NCBI GenBank assembly: GCA_021234155.1
Contig: JAJEKV010000023.1
Coordinates: 5,479,945-5,543,944 of the forward strand
From: Isoetes taiwanensis
Lineage: Eukaryota > Streptophyta > Lycopodiopsida > Isoetales > Isoetaceae
DNA: 64,000 bases
Reading direction: 5' to 3'
Both the position numbers and the translations under genes were made by a program. Under the pieces are notes generated by a model. The model made no database searches. It had not been told where the DNA came from and saw only the letters and a list, made by a program, of their open reading frames with translations. Of the stretch, positions 10,518-21,480 are shown one piece after another. Every line of letters begins with the position of its first letter. Within the stretch, counting starts at the first letter, position 1.

Positions 10518-11639
10518 CTATTTGGTTCCATGTTCGGGTAGAGATTCTGGGTCCCCAAATTGGAACGTCGTATAGCAGAACTGTTTGGTTAGCATCTTGA
10601 ACAGAATCCTTTTTAATCCCCAATCTGTGAGTGATGCCTTGCTACATTTCGCCAACATGCTATACAAGGCACCCTTACCTCCTGATACCCTCCTGTTCAC
10701 ACAGTTTTTCCAGCTGTAATCGGATGCTACACCTATCTCCAGATACTTATAGCTGTCCACAATCTCCAGGCCATGTCCTTTATATGTGAATTCTGGTCTA
10801 TCTCTTGTGCCAAATACCACGATCTTGGATTTAATCAAGTTTATAGCCATCTTCTTTGTTTCACATAAGGCCTCCAAGCTATAGAGATGATCTTGCAATA
10901 CTTTGCTTTTACTTGCCAGCAGTACTACATCGTCTGCATAAAGAAGTAACTGAATGATATACGTGCCTTGCTTCGTGCCTGCTAGAGATCTGTCTCTTAA
11001 CCAATCGTCTAGCTCATCTATGAAAATTCCGAACAGAGTCGGAGATAATGGGCAGCCTTGGCATACCCCAATTGTACTCTTGATTTTTGTGTTCAAATTC
11101 CATGAGACCTTGATCAACACTTCCTCATACAGTCGCGAGACTGCTGCCCTTATATCCAGCGGGACACCAATCTGGATCATTCTATCGCTAAGCTCTTTGC
11201 GAGATACAGTATCAAACGCTTTTGTAAAATCTATGAACGCTACATACAGGGACGCATTTGGAGCTTTGGCTTTTTCAATCAGTGTTCTAGAGTCAACACA
11301 TGATTCAAAGTATTAGGATTACCTCTGAAGCATGCTTGGCATTTAGAGCTCACGTCTGCCAGCTCTACCCATGAGCTTAGTTTCTTTTCCAGTAGGCTGC
11401 CTATGATTTTTGCAAAGATACTACAAAATTGTTCTGTAGTTGCTTGCTACTTTTTTGTCACCGCCTTTGTGAATTGGATGTACACGGTTAATTTGCCATG
11501 TCTCTGGGATCCCTTGCATGATGGCTTTATTCAACAAATCTGTCAGGACAAAAACGGTTTCATCCCCTTCCCATTTGAGCAGCTCTACACAAAGACCATC
11601 TGCATCATGAGCTTTATTATTGGAGGTTCTGTAAAACAC
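10518..11639 (-). pseudogene. LINE reverse transcriptase (second family)
   Basis: Frame 11639-11421 gives D-A-D-G-L-C-V-E-L-L-K-W...W-Q-I-N-R-V-H-P-I-H-K-G-G-D-K. Frame 11180-10518 gives G-V-C-Q-G-C-P-L-S-P-T-L-F-G-I-F-I-D-E-L and L-L-Y-A-D-D-V-V-L-L-A, then the S-Y-K-Y-L-E-I-G-V thumb segment. These are standard RT blocks of plant APE-type LINEs. The palm blocks between 11420 and 11181 are only partly open. No complete enzyme can be read. Confidence 0.8.
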
Positions 11640-12501
11640 TCCCTGACGTCTGTTTCAGTGAAGATTTCTGAGCCATGAGTATTTTTGGCATGCCATCAGC
11701 ACCATTCTTCTCATAAATATCTTTGACCAGTTTTTCTGTGCCTAAAATAGCCTGTTCATATTTACCTTTTAGCGTGTCCCAAAAGCTTTTTTGGATTTTC
11801 CATAAATTGCTCAGATAACATTATTTGTTAATTGCCCTGCATGATTATAGCATGTGAATTTCCCAGAATGTCTGTACGGCATCACTCCATTTGAGTATTT
11901 TCATCTGATACATGGTGCCTAATTCCAACAATTTCTCACCCATACTATTGGAAACTATATCCAATGAATGCCTGTCATAAGTTGTATCTTCTATCTCATT
12001 CAAACATGGATTTGCAATATTATCAAAGGCCTTGGCTTGCTGGCAGCCCGTGCGTCCGTTAAAATCTCCAGTAATGAGTATCTTGCCTTGTGAAGAACAC
12101 TCAAGGATATCAGAGCACAGATTTTCAAATGGGTTATCCTTATCCAGATTATGCCTATTATATACATGTGAATTCTATGGCGCAAAATAACATGCGGCCA
12201 AAAATATTTGTTCTGTGCTCTCTGTGATCCGAATATACTGATTATGTATGTCATATTTCAAAACTTGGATATCATGCTTTGAATCCCTTCTTTTGTATGA
12301 TGCAATTCCTCTAGAACCATGCCCTGCTCCAGTTACGTTTTCATTCCGCACTTGTCCAAGTAAGTTAAAACTTGTTACATCAAGTGGAAGACAATACTGA
12401 TGTGACAGGTCCTGAGGTTCCCATATGTTGTATGTTGCATTCACCTTTTCTTGAGTTAATCCATGTGCATTCCATAAACTAACTCTCAAAGCCCTGGCAT
12501 C

Positions 12502-13213
12502 CTATTTGTTCTTTCTGCTTGTAATAATTGCTTTGCCTCCCTGATCTAGATATGCTACCCATCCTGCATCCCTTGCTTTCTTTACTTTAGCCCATTTCTT
12601 CTTCCGAATTTCCAGTTGGCTAGGTGATAGATCAAGATCTAACCAGATCTTCTCACCCTTAAGTGCACTTCGGTTATGGAGCACACGGTCCCTTGCTTCT
12701 TTGGTATAAAATTTCACTAAGATGGGACGATTATGCAATCCTGGTTTTCCCAATCTCCTGGAAGATACATGATCTGGATCATGTAGATGCATAGTTTCAC
12801 TGAAGAAACGCTTCACTATGTCAGCAATATCTTCACCTTCGATCTCTTGGATGCCAGATACTTTTAGATTTTCAGCCCCTGCATCCTGATCCCTTTGCTC
12901 GGAGGAGATCTCTGCATGATGTATTTTCATTTGTTCTTTGGTGATTTCTGCTACCAAAGAAGCTAATTTAATTTCCAAAGCTTCAATCTGTGCTCTAAAA
13001 TCAATGGAAGGTTTTTGCAGATTGGAAGACAATTCAGCATTATGAGACTTCAAACTTATGTTTTGGGATCACCAGCTCATCCAGGATCTGCCGCGTTCCT
13101 TTAACTTCCGATCTTAGATTCAAAATTTCGCTCTTCAACTCATGTATTACAGCCAGAATATTTGTTGTATCGCCTTCATATTCAATCGGCTCCTTTTTCC
13201 CCTTGGGGGGCAT
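12502..13213 (-). pseudogene. LINE ORF1 (coiled coil plus RRM-like domain), one frameshift
   Basis: The frame from 13213 is open for about 50 codons (I-L-A-V-I-H-E-L-K-S-E-I-L-N-L-R heptads). It stops at a TAA near 13050 and continues in the next frame to 12502 with more coiled coil. Next comes the transposase_22/L1 ORF1-type core: L-K-V-S-G-I-Q-E, then R-R-L-G-K-P, R-P-I-L-V-K-F, W-L-D-L-D-L-S-P-S-Q and K-K-W-A-K-V-K-K-A-R. The basic C-terminus (I-T-S-R-K-N-K) fits RNA binding. Its length of about 235 codons is usual for the type. Confidence 0.75.
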
Positions 13214-15674
13214 CCCCTACGAAATCCTATCAAATCAAAATCAAATCAAAAGTTTTGAGTTTACCATTCAATGCATAGGTTTATGAAAAGCTGAATTTTA
13301 ATCTAAAGTTTTGAAGATAAGTAGTAGACAACTTGCTTTATCTAAGAAAAATGTCTATTAGCCTTAATGATGAAGTTTTGATTTTATTTTTTATTTTTTC
13401 ATTTACAAGTGACTGATAACTTATGTCTATATAGGAGTAAAATGATTCAAAGACATCCTCTGAAAAATTATATTATGAAAGGTTACCATAATATGGAATC
13501 ACCCTAAAAACAAACACGTTAAAAAAACACAGCATTTGTTCACAAGAAATCAAGAAATGTTTGTTTTTCTAAGACTATTACTGGTCCACTTTTTTAAAAT
13601 TAAAACGTCCCTCATGTTAATCGATGTCAGTTTCAATTATGGGATATAAGCACCCCATTAACTACTCCATTCATTAAAAAAATAATCAATGCTCATGATC
13701 TTGAGGTTTAGAGTAAACTTTCTAATGTCCATTCTAAGTTATCTGTTAGATCACGCGTTCCATGGATTTCATAAACCTATGCATTGAATGATAAACTCAA
13801 AATGTAAAAGAATGAAGAACAAATATAAAAAGCTATAACTATGAAAAATAAAGGTAGACTGCTACGTCTGTTTCTTATTGCTGGTCCACAAAGCTTAGGA
13901 TCATTCAAAAATGCCAGAACATCATCATCTTAATTGATTTGAAACTCATCTTAAGAATATATAGATTCCATGTATAGTATTCTATTTGAAGAAATTAGTC
14001 GGTTGCTAGAATTGCCTTATTTAATGGTAATGTTGAAGCACAAGGAAATTGAACCTATATGAATCTCCACTCATTCTTCCAAAAATTATGTTAGAGAAGG
14101 TAGAAAATCACCATATCATTGTATAATAAGTGACAAATGAACAATAAATAGAATTGATAATGATATTTAAAGAGATTTACTTCTATACCTAATTCGTCTA
14201 ATTGTGGACTATAATGGTTTATGCCTATTTATATTGAAGTCTTACATATAGTAGTATATTATCTTTTTGCATCAAATTGGAGATCTATGTTGCCAATGAA
14301 GCTTAAGTCCATAAAAATTATAGTCTATCATGAAAGACAAGCTAAAGTTACTATTATTATACCTAAAATAGGAACTCCTAGGTAACAAACACGTGTCCTA
14401 AGTTTATGATAGTAAAAAATAAGAAGATTTCATCGTGTGTTTTGCACTGAGATGATACAAACTATATTTTGAACTTCTATTACATGTTTTATTAATCATG
14501 AGTTGAAAAAGAATGTTATCTTGCTTTAAAATATGGCAATCCTAAGTACAAACTAGAAATGGTCCATTTCTATTTTAAATCAAATCTTCTGCATAGCATG
14601 CTACTTTTAACATGAAATTCAGGTCTATGTTGCCAAGCAAGGGTCATATTCATAAAAACAAGTATTGTCTATCATAAAGATGAGTTTTTTATACTATTAC
14701 CTTAATTAAGCTCCAATTTTGTGTACTGACAACCACTTCTAAATTAAAAAAACATAGTTATTCACCATATTTAATACTAGAGTTGTCCCGGGGACCATTC
14801 CTGCTCCATGGACCAGAATTGATCCAGTTGACCCACTGCCACTTAAACCATTATATATGAGAATAGAAGTTTCAATTTCACAATATATCACTGCCATATC
14901 AATCTTTACTTGATTCTTAATGATCTTGAAGAATCTCACGACCAATGAACTCACCTATATGCTATGGTGATTGTCCAAATTTTAGAGAATTTGGCAGTTT
15001 TTGCAACAGTCCAGAACTGCATTCTTGAGTTTTCCTACCATAAGCAGACCTAAACCTTGTTGTGGAAGTCGTCAAACCCCATTTTGTTAAAAAATGCTGC
15101 TTATGGTTTAGGAATTATTTCTCTCTTATTATTACAAATTTTGGCTTAATTGTTGTGGCCATGAGTTGTTAACTATATAAAGTACAATATCATGTTTTTT
15201 TGGAGTGTTCATAAGTTATATCGACTTCCAAATTTAATAGAGAATTTCTTATACAGAATTTTGAACAAAATTATATGTTAAAATCCTCCAAAATCACCAT
15301 CTATAAGTATCACGAGGGTAATGAATGATGCATTCTACTTATATCTACATAGAAAATTACTCTATCAACTTGCATATAGTGTAATTAGAGTTTAACCATG
15401 CAATTAACTAGATTTAAAGATGATGTACAGCCACAGTATTAACATATTAGAGGTCAAAAATTTGAGTTAATTCCAAAATTATAGGCTGAAGACTGAGCAT
15501 TTACATAGCTAGTGATGTTTATTGATGAATGAAAGTGAAGATCTTGAAGTTTAACTATGAGAATCAATAATTAGACCACATGATCTTTGATGCGTCTTTC
15601 TCGGCTTTGTAGAGAACACGCTATAATTCTCCAATAAACCTTCCAAATGGTTCAATAATATGACAAGGGACATA
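13214..15674. repeat. AT-rich block of degenerate tandem and inverted repeats
   Basis: No gene is seen. It contains three repeat features. First, inverted arms at about 13254-13292 and 13764-13800. Second, a tandem pair of about 341 bp beginning GATCTATGTTGCCAA near 14282 and GGTCTATGTTGCCAA near 14623. Third, at 14760-15400, a segment whose reverse complement aligns with 19214-19520 and 20965-21235. Confidence 0.6.
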
Positions 15675-16544
15675 TATATAGGTCCCCTACTGAAATGGGC
15701 TGGGCCTCCACTGGTGCCTGTTCTCACGGCATTGTTCAATAAAGCATTGCGAGAAGGCTTCCCTACGCAATGGACCACTAGTAGAGTAGTGCCCATATAC
15801 AAAGCAGGGGACCCTCAATGTCCGGCCAACTACCGTACTATTATGGTCAGCTCTCTCTTTGCAAAACTGTTGGCTGGCATCCTTGAGCAGCGGCTGACAA
15901 TATGGGCAGAGGAAACGGAGGTGCGAGCTCTTACACAGGCAGGTTTTCGGCCCAGACATTCCACCATTGATCATATCTTCACTCTGCGCACATTGATTGA
16001 AGATAGCAGGAATCGCCGGCAGAACCTGTACTGTTGTTTCGTGGATTTTGCAAAGGCATTCGACACAGTACCCCGCAATAAGCTATGGGACAGATTGCGG
16101 CAGCTGGGGACCCCCCTGGACTTGCAGAATGCAGTATATAGGCTGTACGAGGCATGCTCAGGCCGTATCACATCAGCAGCACAGCCGGTGACCAGTAGCA
16201 TTGGAGTGCGTCAGGGTTACCCCCTCTCCCCCATACTCTTTGGCCTGTACATTGATCAGTTGGAAGATTGGCTCTCTGAGCATGGAGGTGCGGGCGCACA
16301 TATCATGCATCACAGAATCCGGCAACTCATATATGCCGACGATGTCAACCTCATGGCCTATACCGGAGGACATGCAACGCCACGGATGCTCTTGACACTT
16401 TTGCCAATTCACGGCATGCGAGTTAATTTGGCCAAAACTAGGGTCTTTGCTAGTTGCATCATCCCGTCAGCCAAGGCTTCCCACATTCACTTACCAGGGG
16501 CAAGAGGTAGAGGTGGCTCCGACCTACAAGTACTTGGGGATTGA
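15660..16544 (+). pseudogene. LINE reverse transcriptase fragment
   Basis: Finger and palm blocks are intact in one frame: V-V-P-I-Y-K-A-G-D-P...N-Y-R-T-I, the G-F-R-P block, D-F-A-K-A-F-D, S-S-I-G-V-R-Q-G-Y-P-L-S-P-I-L-F and I-Y-A-D-D-V-N-L. The first eight or so codons come from flanking DNA, not from the element. The endonuclease and ORF1 are absent because of 5' truncation. Confidence 0.85.
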
Positions 16545-17715
16545 GTTCTCAACTACCACCCATTGGGATGCGGCTATCAGGTTGCGGGTCACTGCGGGTT
16601 GGAAAGCACTATATGCCATGCGTAACAATGACCACAAGGCAGAGTTGTATGCCCTGGGGTCACCATCCACATTTGTTTGGGCCTTGGTTGAGCCGGCCCT
16701 TTGTATGGGGGCAGAAGTTTGGGGTCCGGTGATATCCCTCAACACCGGAATGACCTCGAGCAGGTGCGAAGGCCTTCTTTGGCACGGGCCCAGGGGTGAA
16801 GTCCACAGCCCGCATCAGATCCTACTCGGGAGACAAAGCTTTCTACCCCTTCAACGGGCCGCATTGGAACGCCATATCGTTTACTTCCAAAAGGTGGTCG
16901 CTATGGCTGATACACGCTTGCCCCGCCTTTGCTTTTGGCCACGGCAATGGGTCCCCAACGCCTGAAATCTCCTGCTGGAAAGACAAGCAGTGCTCGGTGG
17001 TTCTCACCGGGGGTGCGGTGCAAACAGATGTGTCCGTGTCGACAAAGAAAGATCGCGAGGCACTTAAACTATACCTTGATGATACTTTCCTTCGCGAAGT
17101 CGTGGGATGCAGAGGCTCGACACATGTTAAGCCGGGCACACTATTCAGTGACAAGTCAATCCTAGGCTCACAAGAGGCCCACACGGTATTTGTACACCCG
17201 GCTACCCATGAAGAAACGCAGCTTATAGCTTCCATTCGCGCGGGGCACATCGCCTCCACATTGAAACAGGCGTTGGGCTCGTGAAGAAGCGGAGCAAAGG
17301 CTTTGCCGGTGTTGCCACCGGCGCGATTGAGGATGAATGTCATGCCCTCGGACCGCCGCCCAAACATTTGCCCATATCCGAGGCGATATGTTCGATTACT
17401 AGTGCCCGGCCGGCCGTTGCATCGCTATTATTGGCTCTGGCGTCGGTGGGTTTGTTGGGGTCATACCTCCAGGAGGTTATGGATGCACGGACTCGTTTGT
17501 GTCCTACGGGACGGTATTGAACTGTCCTATGCAATTGTACAGTGTGCCAGCAGGCTTATTACTGCTAAGGTTTTTCCCTCGAAAACCCTTCGGGGCGGGG
17601 GTTTTTTAATCCTGTCAGTAATATGCTTGCTCTCTTTTTTGTTTGGGTCCCATGGGCCAATTGGTCTCCGTGGACGCTAAAAACCTATTCTATTCTATTC
17701 TATTCTATTCTATTC
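15684..17715 (+). mobile_element. 5'-truncated LINE with pentamer tail
   Basis: The copy starts inside the reverse transcriptase and ends in a (TATTC)n tail of about six units. The 9-mer TATATAGGT flanks it (15675-15683 and 17716-17724), as expected of target-primed integration with 5' truncation. The frame 15660-16544 gives A-L-T-Q-A-G-F-R-P-R-H-S-T, F-V-D-F-A-K-A-F-D-T-V-P-R and Y-A-D-D at 16332-16343. A frameshift near 16450 moves to 16447-16965 (T-Y-K-Y-L-G-I-E-F, then the C-terminal domain), followed by another at about 16800. It is the best-kept RT of its family in the window. Confidence 0.9.
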
Positions 17716-17724
17716 TATATAGGT

Positions 17725-19213
17725 TGTATGGCCTTCTTGCAAAAAAAGATGGAGAAACATAGTCATTTCTTATTAGTATAAAACCGGTATATCTATTACT
17801 GCTATAAAGCATTGGAGTTTTAGTAGGATAATGTTACATGTAGGTCATCTTTCACATACACTATATTTTTCATGAATGCGAGCCTTCCTTTGCAATATAA
17901 CTCTCAATTTTCATATTGAAATAACGTATTATTTGGAAGATACGAATATAATTAAGCATGGACCATTTATGGTCCATAACTAGACCAATTGTATAGAGCA
18001 TATATCTCTCTCTAGCCCTATCCATTTTGTCCCTATAATAATACCATGGTTTCTTACATTTAATAATATAATTTTTGAAAGGTGTGAGTGGAAGTTATTA
18101 ATTTTTAAACTTCCAGTCCCGTGGACCAATAATGGTCTGCAGTGGAATTGCACATAGTAGTGTAACTAGACTTTTTATGGTCATAAACTTTCATATTTTT
18201 CTTTGAACTTTTTTGCATTGATTTTATAAAATGGGACATTTTGAGAGTGTGACTTTTCAAAGTCATATCTCGAGGCATAAGTCTAGAATAAACATAGAAG
18301 ACATATTTGAAGTTAATGCTGTAAAGATAAATCCAAATCCCAAGGTTATGTTCAACAAATATTTTCAATTACTCGAGTAAATGAAGCTATTCATATCCCA
18401 AATTTTAACTTGAGATCGATTAAAATAAGGAAGTTATTTATTTTGAATGGACCTATGAACCAGTAATGGGCTCAGGTACAGAAACCTTTCTTGATTTCTT
18501 GTGACCATGTCTTTTGCGTTTTTAATGAGCTTGTTTTTGCATTGGTTTCATATTATTTTGAACTTTCATACTATGCTTTTTTGGAGGATATCATAGACTA
18601 ATTTTTGCTCTATATGCGGAAATATTAATCATTATTACAAGTTTCCTAAAATTGAGATAAAAAATGAAAGCCCAAATATCAAACTCAAGGCCAGCCAATA
18701 TTTTTATGGGATCGAGGAACTTGTCAATTGCTTATATATCAAATATTAGCTCAAGACACATTTCCTTGTAAAAGTTGTTGTATTTAAACTACAACTGCCT
18801 TCTGGGAACCATAATTGGTTCTGAGGAGGCAGAAGGCAGTTTTGACCCTGTCATGTTTGAGCCCTATCTTTCTTCACAGACTTCGGATTGACATGTGTTT
18901 TTTTGTATCTTTTTTCTCTATATCGTGTAGAAAAATATCGTGATAATCAAAAAATTTGAAAAAAACTTTTTGTCGAAATAGTTTGACTTTATTTAAACAT
19001 GAACCTTTTGGTACTTGACCCCCCTGAGTTTGTTAGAGCATAACTTACAAGAATGGAGGTATATATATTTTTAGATATTTTTTTAGTAGAGTATAACTGC
19101 CACATATGAACTCTTAGGAAGGGTTCAAATAGATTTTGTGCCGTTGATTTTATACGAATTTTAAAGTGAACACTGCAAATGGACCATTTTTGGTCCATCA
19201 TGGGACAACTCTA
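17725..19213. repeat. Degenerate repeat block with palindromic cores
   Basis: AT-rich, with no gene. Palindromes of the form TGGACCA-n-TGGTCCA recur: ATGGACCAT-TT-ATGGTCCAT at 17959-17978 and ATGGACCA-TTTT-TGGTCCAT at 19179-19198 are perfect. Decayed versions lie near 18118, 18453 and 18805. Spacing of about 335-380 bp between the later ones suggests an old tandem array related to the 341-bp unit at 14.3-14.9 kb. Confidence 0.5.
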
Positions 19214-21235
19214 GTGTTAAGTTGATAAAATTCTTTATTATGTAGATATAAGTGGAATGTATGGAATGCATTATTTATTGCCCTTAGAAAGCTTATATAT
19301 GAGTTTAGTTAAACCATTTTAGTTCTATTTTTGTCCTGGATTCTGTGTTGAATATTCTTTCATGAAAATTGAGATCAACACGACTTATGGACACTTCAAA
19401 AAATTATTGGATTATAGCTCTTAGACTTAACAACTTATGGCCACAAGTCTTACGTCTAAACTTATTATAATAAAGGAAGCGTTTTTGAGCTAAATATGGT
19501 TTGATGACTTCATATAACGTCATCCAATAGCAGCGAAACATGAAAACATGCAAATCAACATGTTTTATAATAAAACATCAATTAGGTTCCCAAAATGTTG
19601 TTGGGGGGTCGTGTAACATATGATTTTGCAAGGTTTAGCCATGTATTCGTATCTAAAAATGGTATTTTGCTGACTCACAAATTTGGTTTTGGGTTGGCAA
19701 TGGTCGAATGGGGTGTTTTGGTTTTTTTGGGGAAGTGCTAATTTTTAGAAGTGGAGTCATGGCGTGGCTTGCTGTGCGCGTGGAGCAAAGGCAGTTCCGG
19801 CAGGGCAGGGCGGCGTGGCCATGGCGTCGTTCTTCTGGCAGGTGTGCGTGAGGGCAGGGCCTTCTTCTGGCGAAGCTCATGCCGGATTGCTTGGCCATGC
19901 TGGCCTCCTGGCGAAATGATAGCTTACTGCATGGCTGGCCCCAGAGGATGATGCTGGCGGAGTTGTTCTGGTGAGGGCATGCTTCTTGCATCTTCCAGCA
20001 TGTTGCAGGGCGATGAAATCATGTTGTTTGCTGTTTTTTTTGCAAGAGGAGTTCATGGCAGGGCATGAAGATTGTGAGCAGGGTTCTTCTGAGTCTATGT
20101 TTATGGCAGGGCATTGGTACTGCCGTCTCTTGGCAGGGGGTTCAAATCCCCAATTGTTTTGATGAAGCTGCAGTATGTTGGCAGATTCATGCTGTGTGGT
20201 TGTCTTTGTGTTGGCGACATGCTGCTGGGTGCTGCAGTGCATCCTCGCTCTATTGCAATCTGTCTTCACATGTGTTTCTATGTTAGAAGTGGGCATTGTT
20301 TCTGTCTTTTCGCAAGTCACACAGTTGTGCAGAATATTGGTTCATAGCAGACACGCTGCTTTAACTGTATGTTTGCAGAACAGGTTGAGTTGTTTGGTTC
20401 GGCCAGCAAGGTTCAACTCCTCGTGCTTGATTGTCTTATTTTTTTGTTTATTATGTTATGAACTGCCGCAGGTTGTGCAGCAGCTTACTGTGCAGTTTGT
20501 GAAGCGAGTCACGCTTGGGCTTGCATGTACATGGCTCCACTGTAAAGCTTCTTGCAAGTGACGTTTATTTAGTTGTTTGTTATGTTCTAAACTGCAGCAG
20601 GTTGTGCAGCAGGTTATTGTGCACTTTCTGAAGGGAGTTACAGTTGGGCTTGCATGTACATGGCTCCATTGTAAAGCTTATTGCAAGTGACATTGTTGTG
20701 CACAGTATTGATTTGCAGGACACACGCTGGTTTAACTGTATCTTTGCAGAACAGGCTCAATTGTGTTGTACTTGTGTGTATGTACATAGTTGACTCCAAT
20801 CGAATACATCCCCATCCACCTTAGGCTGACGTGGAAATGGGGTTTTGACCCCATCTTGACTTAGATTGGAGGGCTCAGGTTTAGGGACAGGGCATATCAT
20901 TGGGAATATGCCCTTCTTCGATGGTCAATTACTTTCAATTTTAGAAATATTTGGACCCCTTTATGGTAGAAAGTTTAGAAAATGCAGTTCTGGCCTGGCG
21001 TAAAAAGTGTTGAATTCTATAAGGTTTGGGCAATCACTACAACATATCAATAAATCCATTGGTCATGAAATTCTCATTGGCCATAAAGAATCAAGTGAAG
21101 ATTCCAAAAGTGGTGGTACCTTATGAAATGGAAATTTCTCTTGTTAGATATCTGGGTTTAAGTGGCAGAGGGTATGCTGGACCAATTCTGGAGGATGAAC
21201 CCAGAATAGTTCTAGTAACAACTCTAGTGTTAAGA
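19214..21235. repeat. Repeat-unit copy split by a 1.4-kb insert
   Basis: Segments 19214-19520 and 20965-21235 align in order with the reverse complement of 15400-14760, so they form one unit ending in ACAACTCTAGT(G/A)TTAA. The 1.4 kb between them has no counterpart on the left side. That insert contains a direct repeat (about 20320-20384 with 20691-20755) and a second pair (about 20465-20570 with 20592-20700). Its open frames have no recognisable domain. Confidence 0.55.
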
Positions 21236-21289
21236 TCGGGGCCCTGGGGGTCGGCTTCTGCAAGAGTGGCCATGATCAATTGGTGCAGA

Positions 21290-21480
21290 GCCGAATCTGC
21301 CTTGCCGTATTGTGAAGAGGATGTTGTTAGTGTCCAGATGCAACTCTCTAGCTATGACCAATTAATAAGTTGTCAGATCTTCTATACTTTACCTTCAACT
21401 ATGAATATCAGACTACCACAGGGTTTGAACTCGCAACCTTCTAGTTGCGAGTCACACACCTTTGCCAAGTAATAATATTC
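21290..21480 (-). repeat. Possible tRNA-derived SINE piece
   Basis: On the minus strand, a tRNA-like stretch covers about 21470-21415: GTGTGTGACTCGCAACTAG, then GAGTTCAAACCC at 21421-21432. The latter fits the Pol III B box exactly (G-[AT]-T-C-[AG]-A-N-N-C) and lies one tRNA arm downstream of an anticodon-arm-like hairpin. The A box is weak. No poly(A) or clear duplication was found. Confidence 0.35.

Larger units (their letters stand above)
9750..13213 (-). mobile_element. Second LINE, minus strand, near full length
   Basis: On the minus strand the element runs from the ORF1 start (M-P-P-K-G-K-K-E-P, ATG at 13211-13213) through endonuclease (12489-12175), reverse transcriptase (11639-10518, Y-A-D-D at 10929-10940) and a C-terminal C-x2-C...H-x4-C zinc knuckle (about 9950-10010, in a shifted frame). 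It ends at a TTAAA-type tandem tail at 9750-9772. It is a different family from the GC-rich LINE: its ORF1 has an RRM-like region with N-R-P-I-L-V-K-F-Y. Upstream of the ORF1 ATG is an (AATC)-like run. Frameshifts split each ORF, so it is probably dead. Confidence 0.85.

Noticed and set aside
20125-20165. tRNA gene suggested by GGTTCAAATCC
   Set aside because: The B box is good, but no acceptor stem, D arm or A box can be paired with it.
21026-21472. 148-codon plus ORF
   Set aside because: It spans the repeat-unit/LINE border and a tRNA-like antisense patch; composition is not protein-like.
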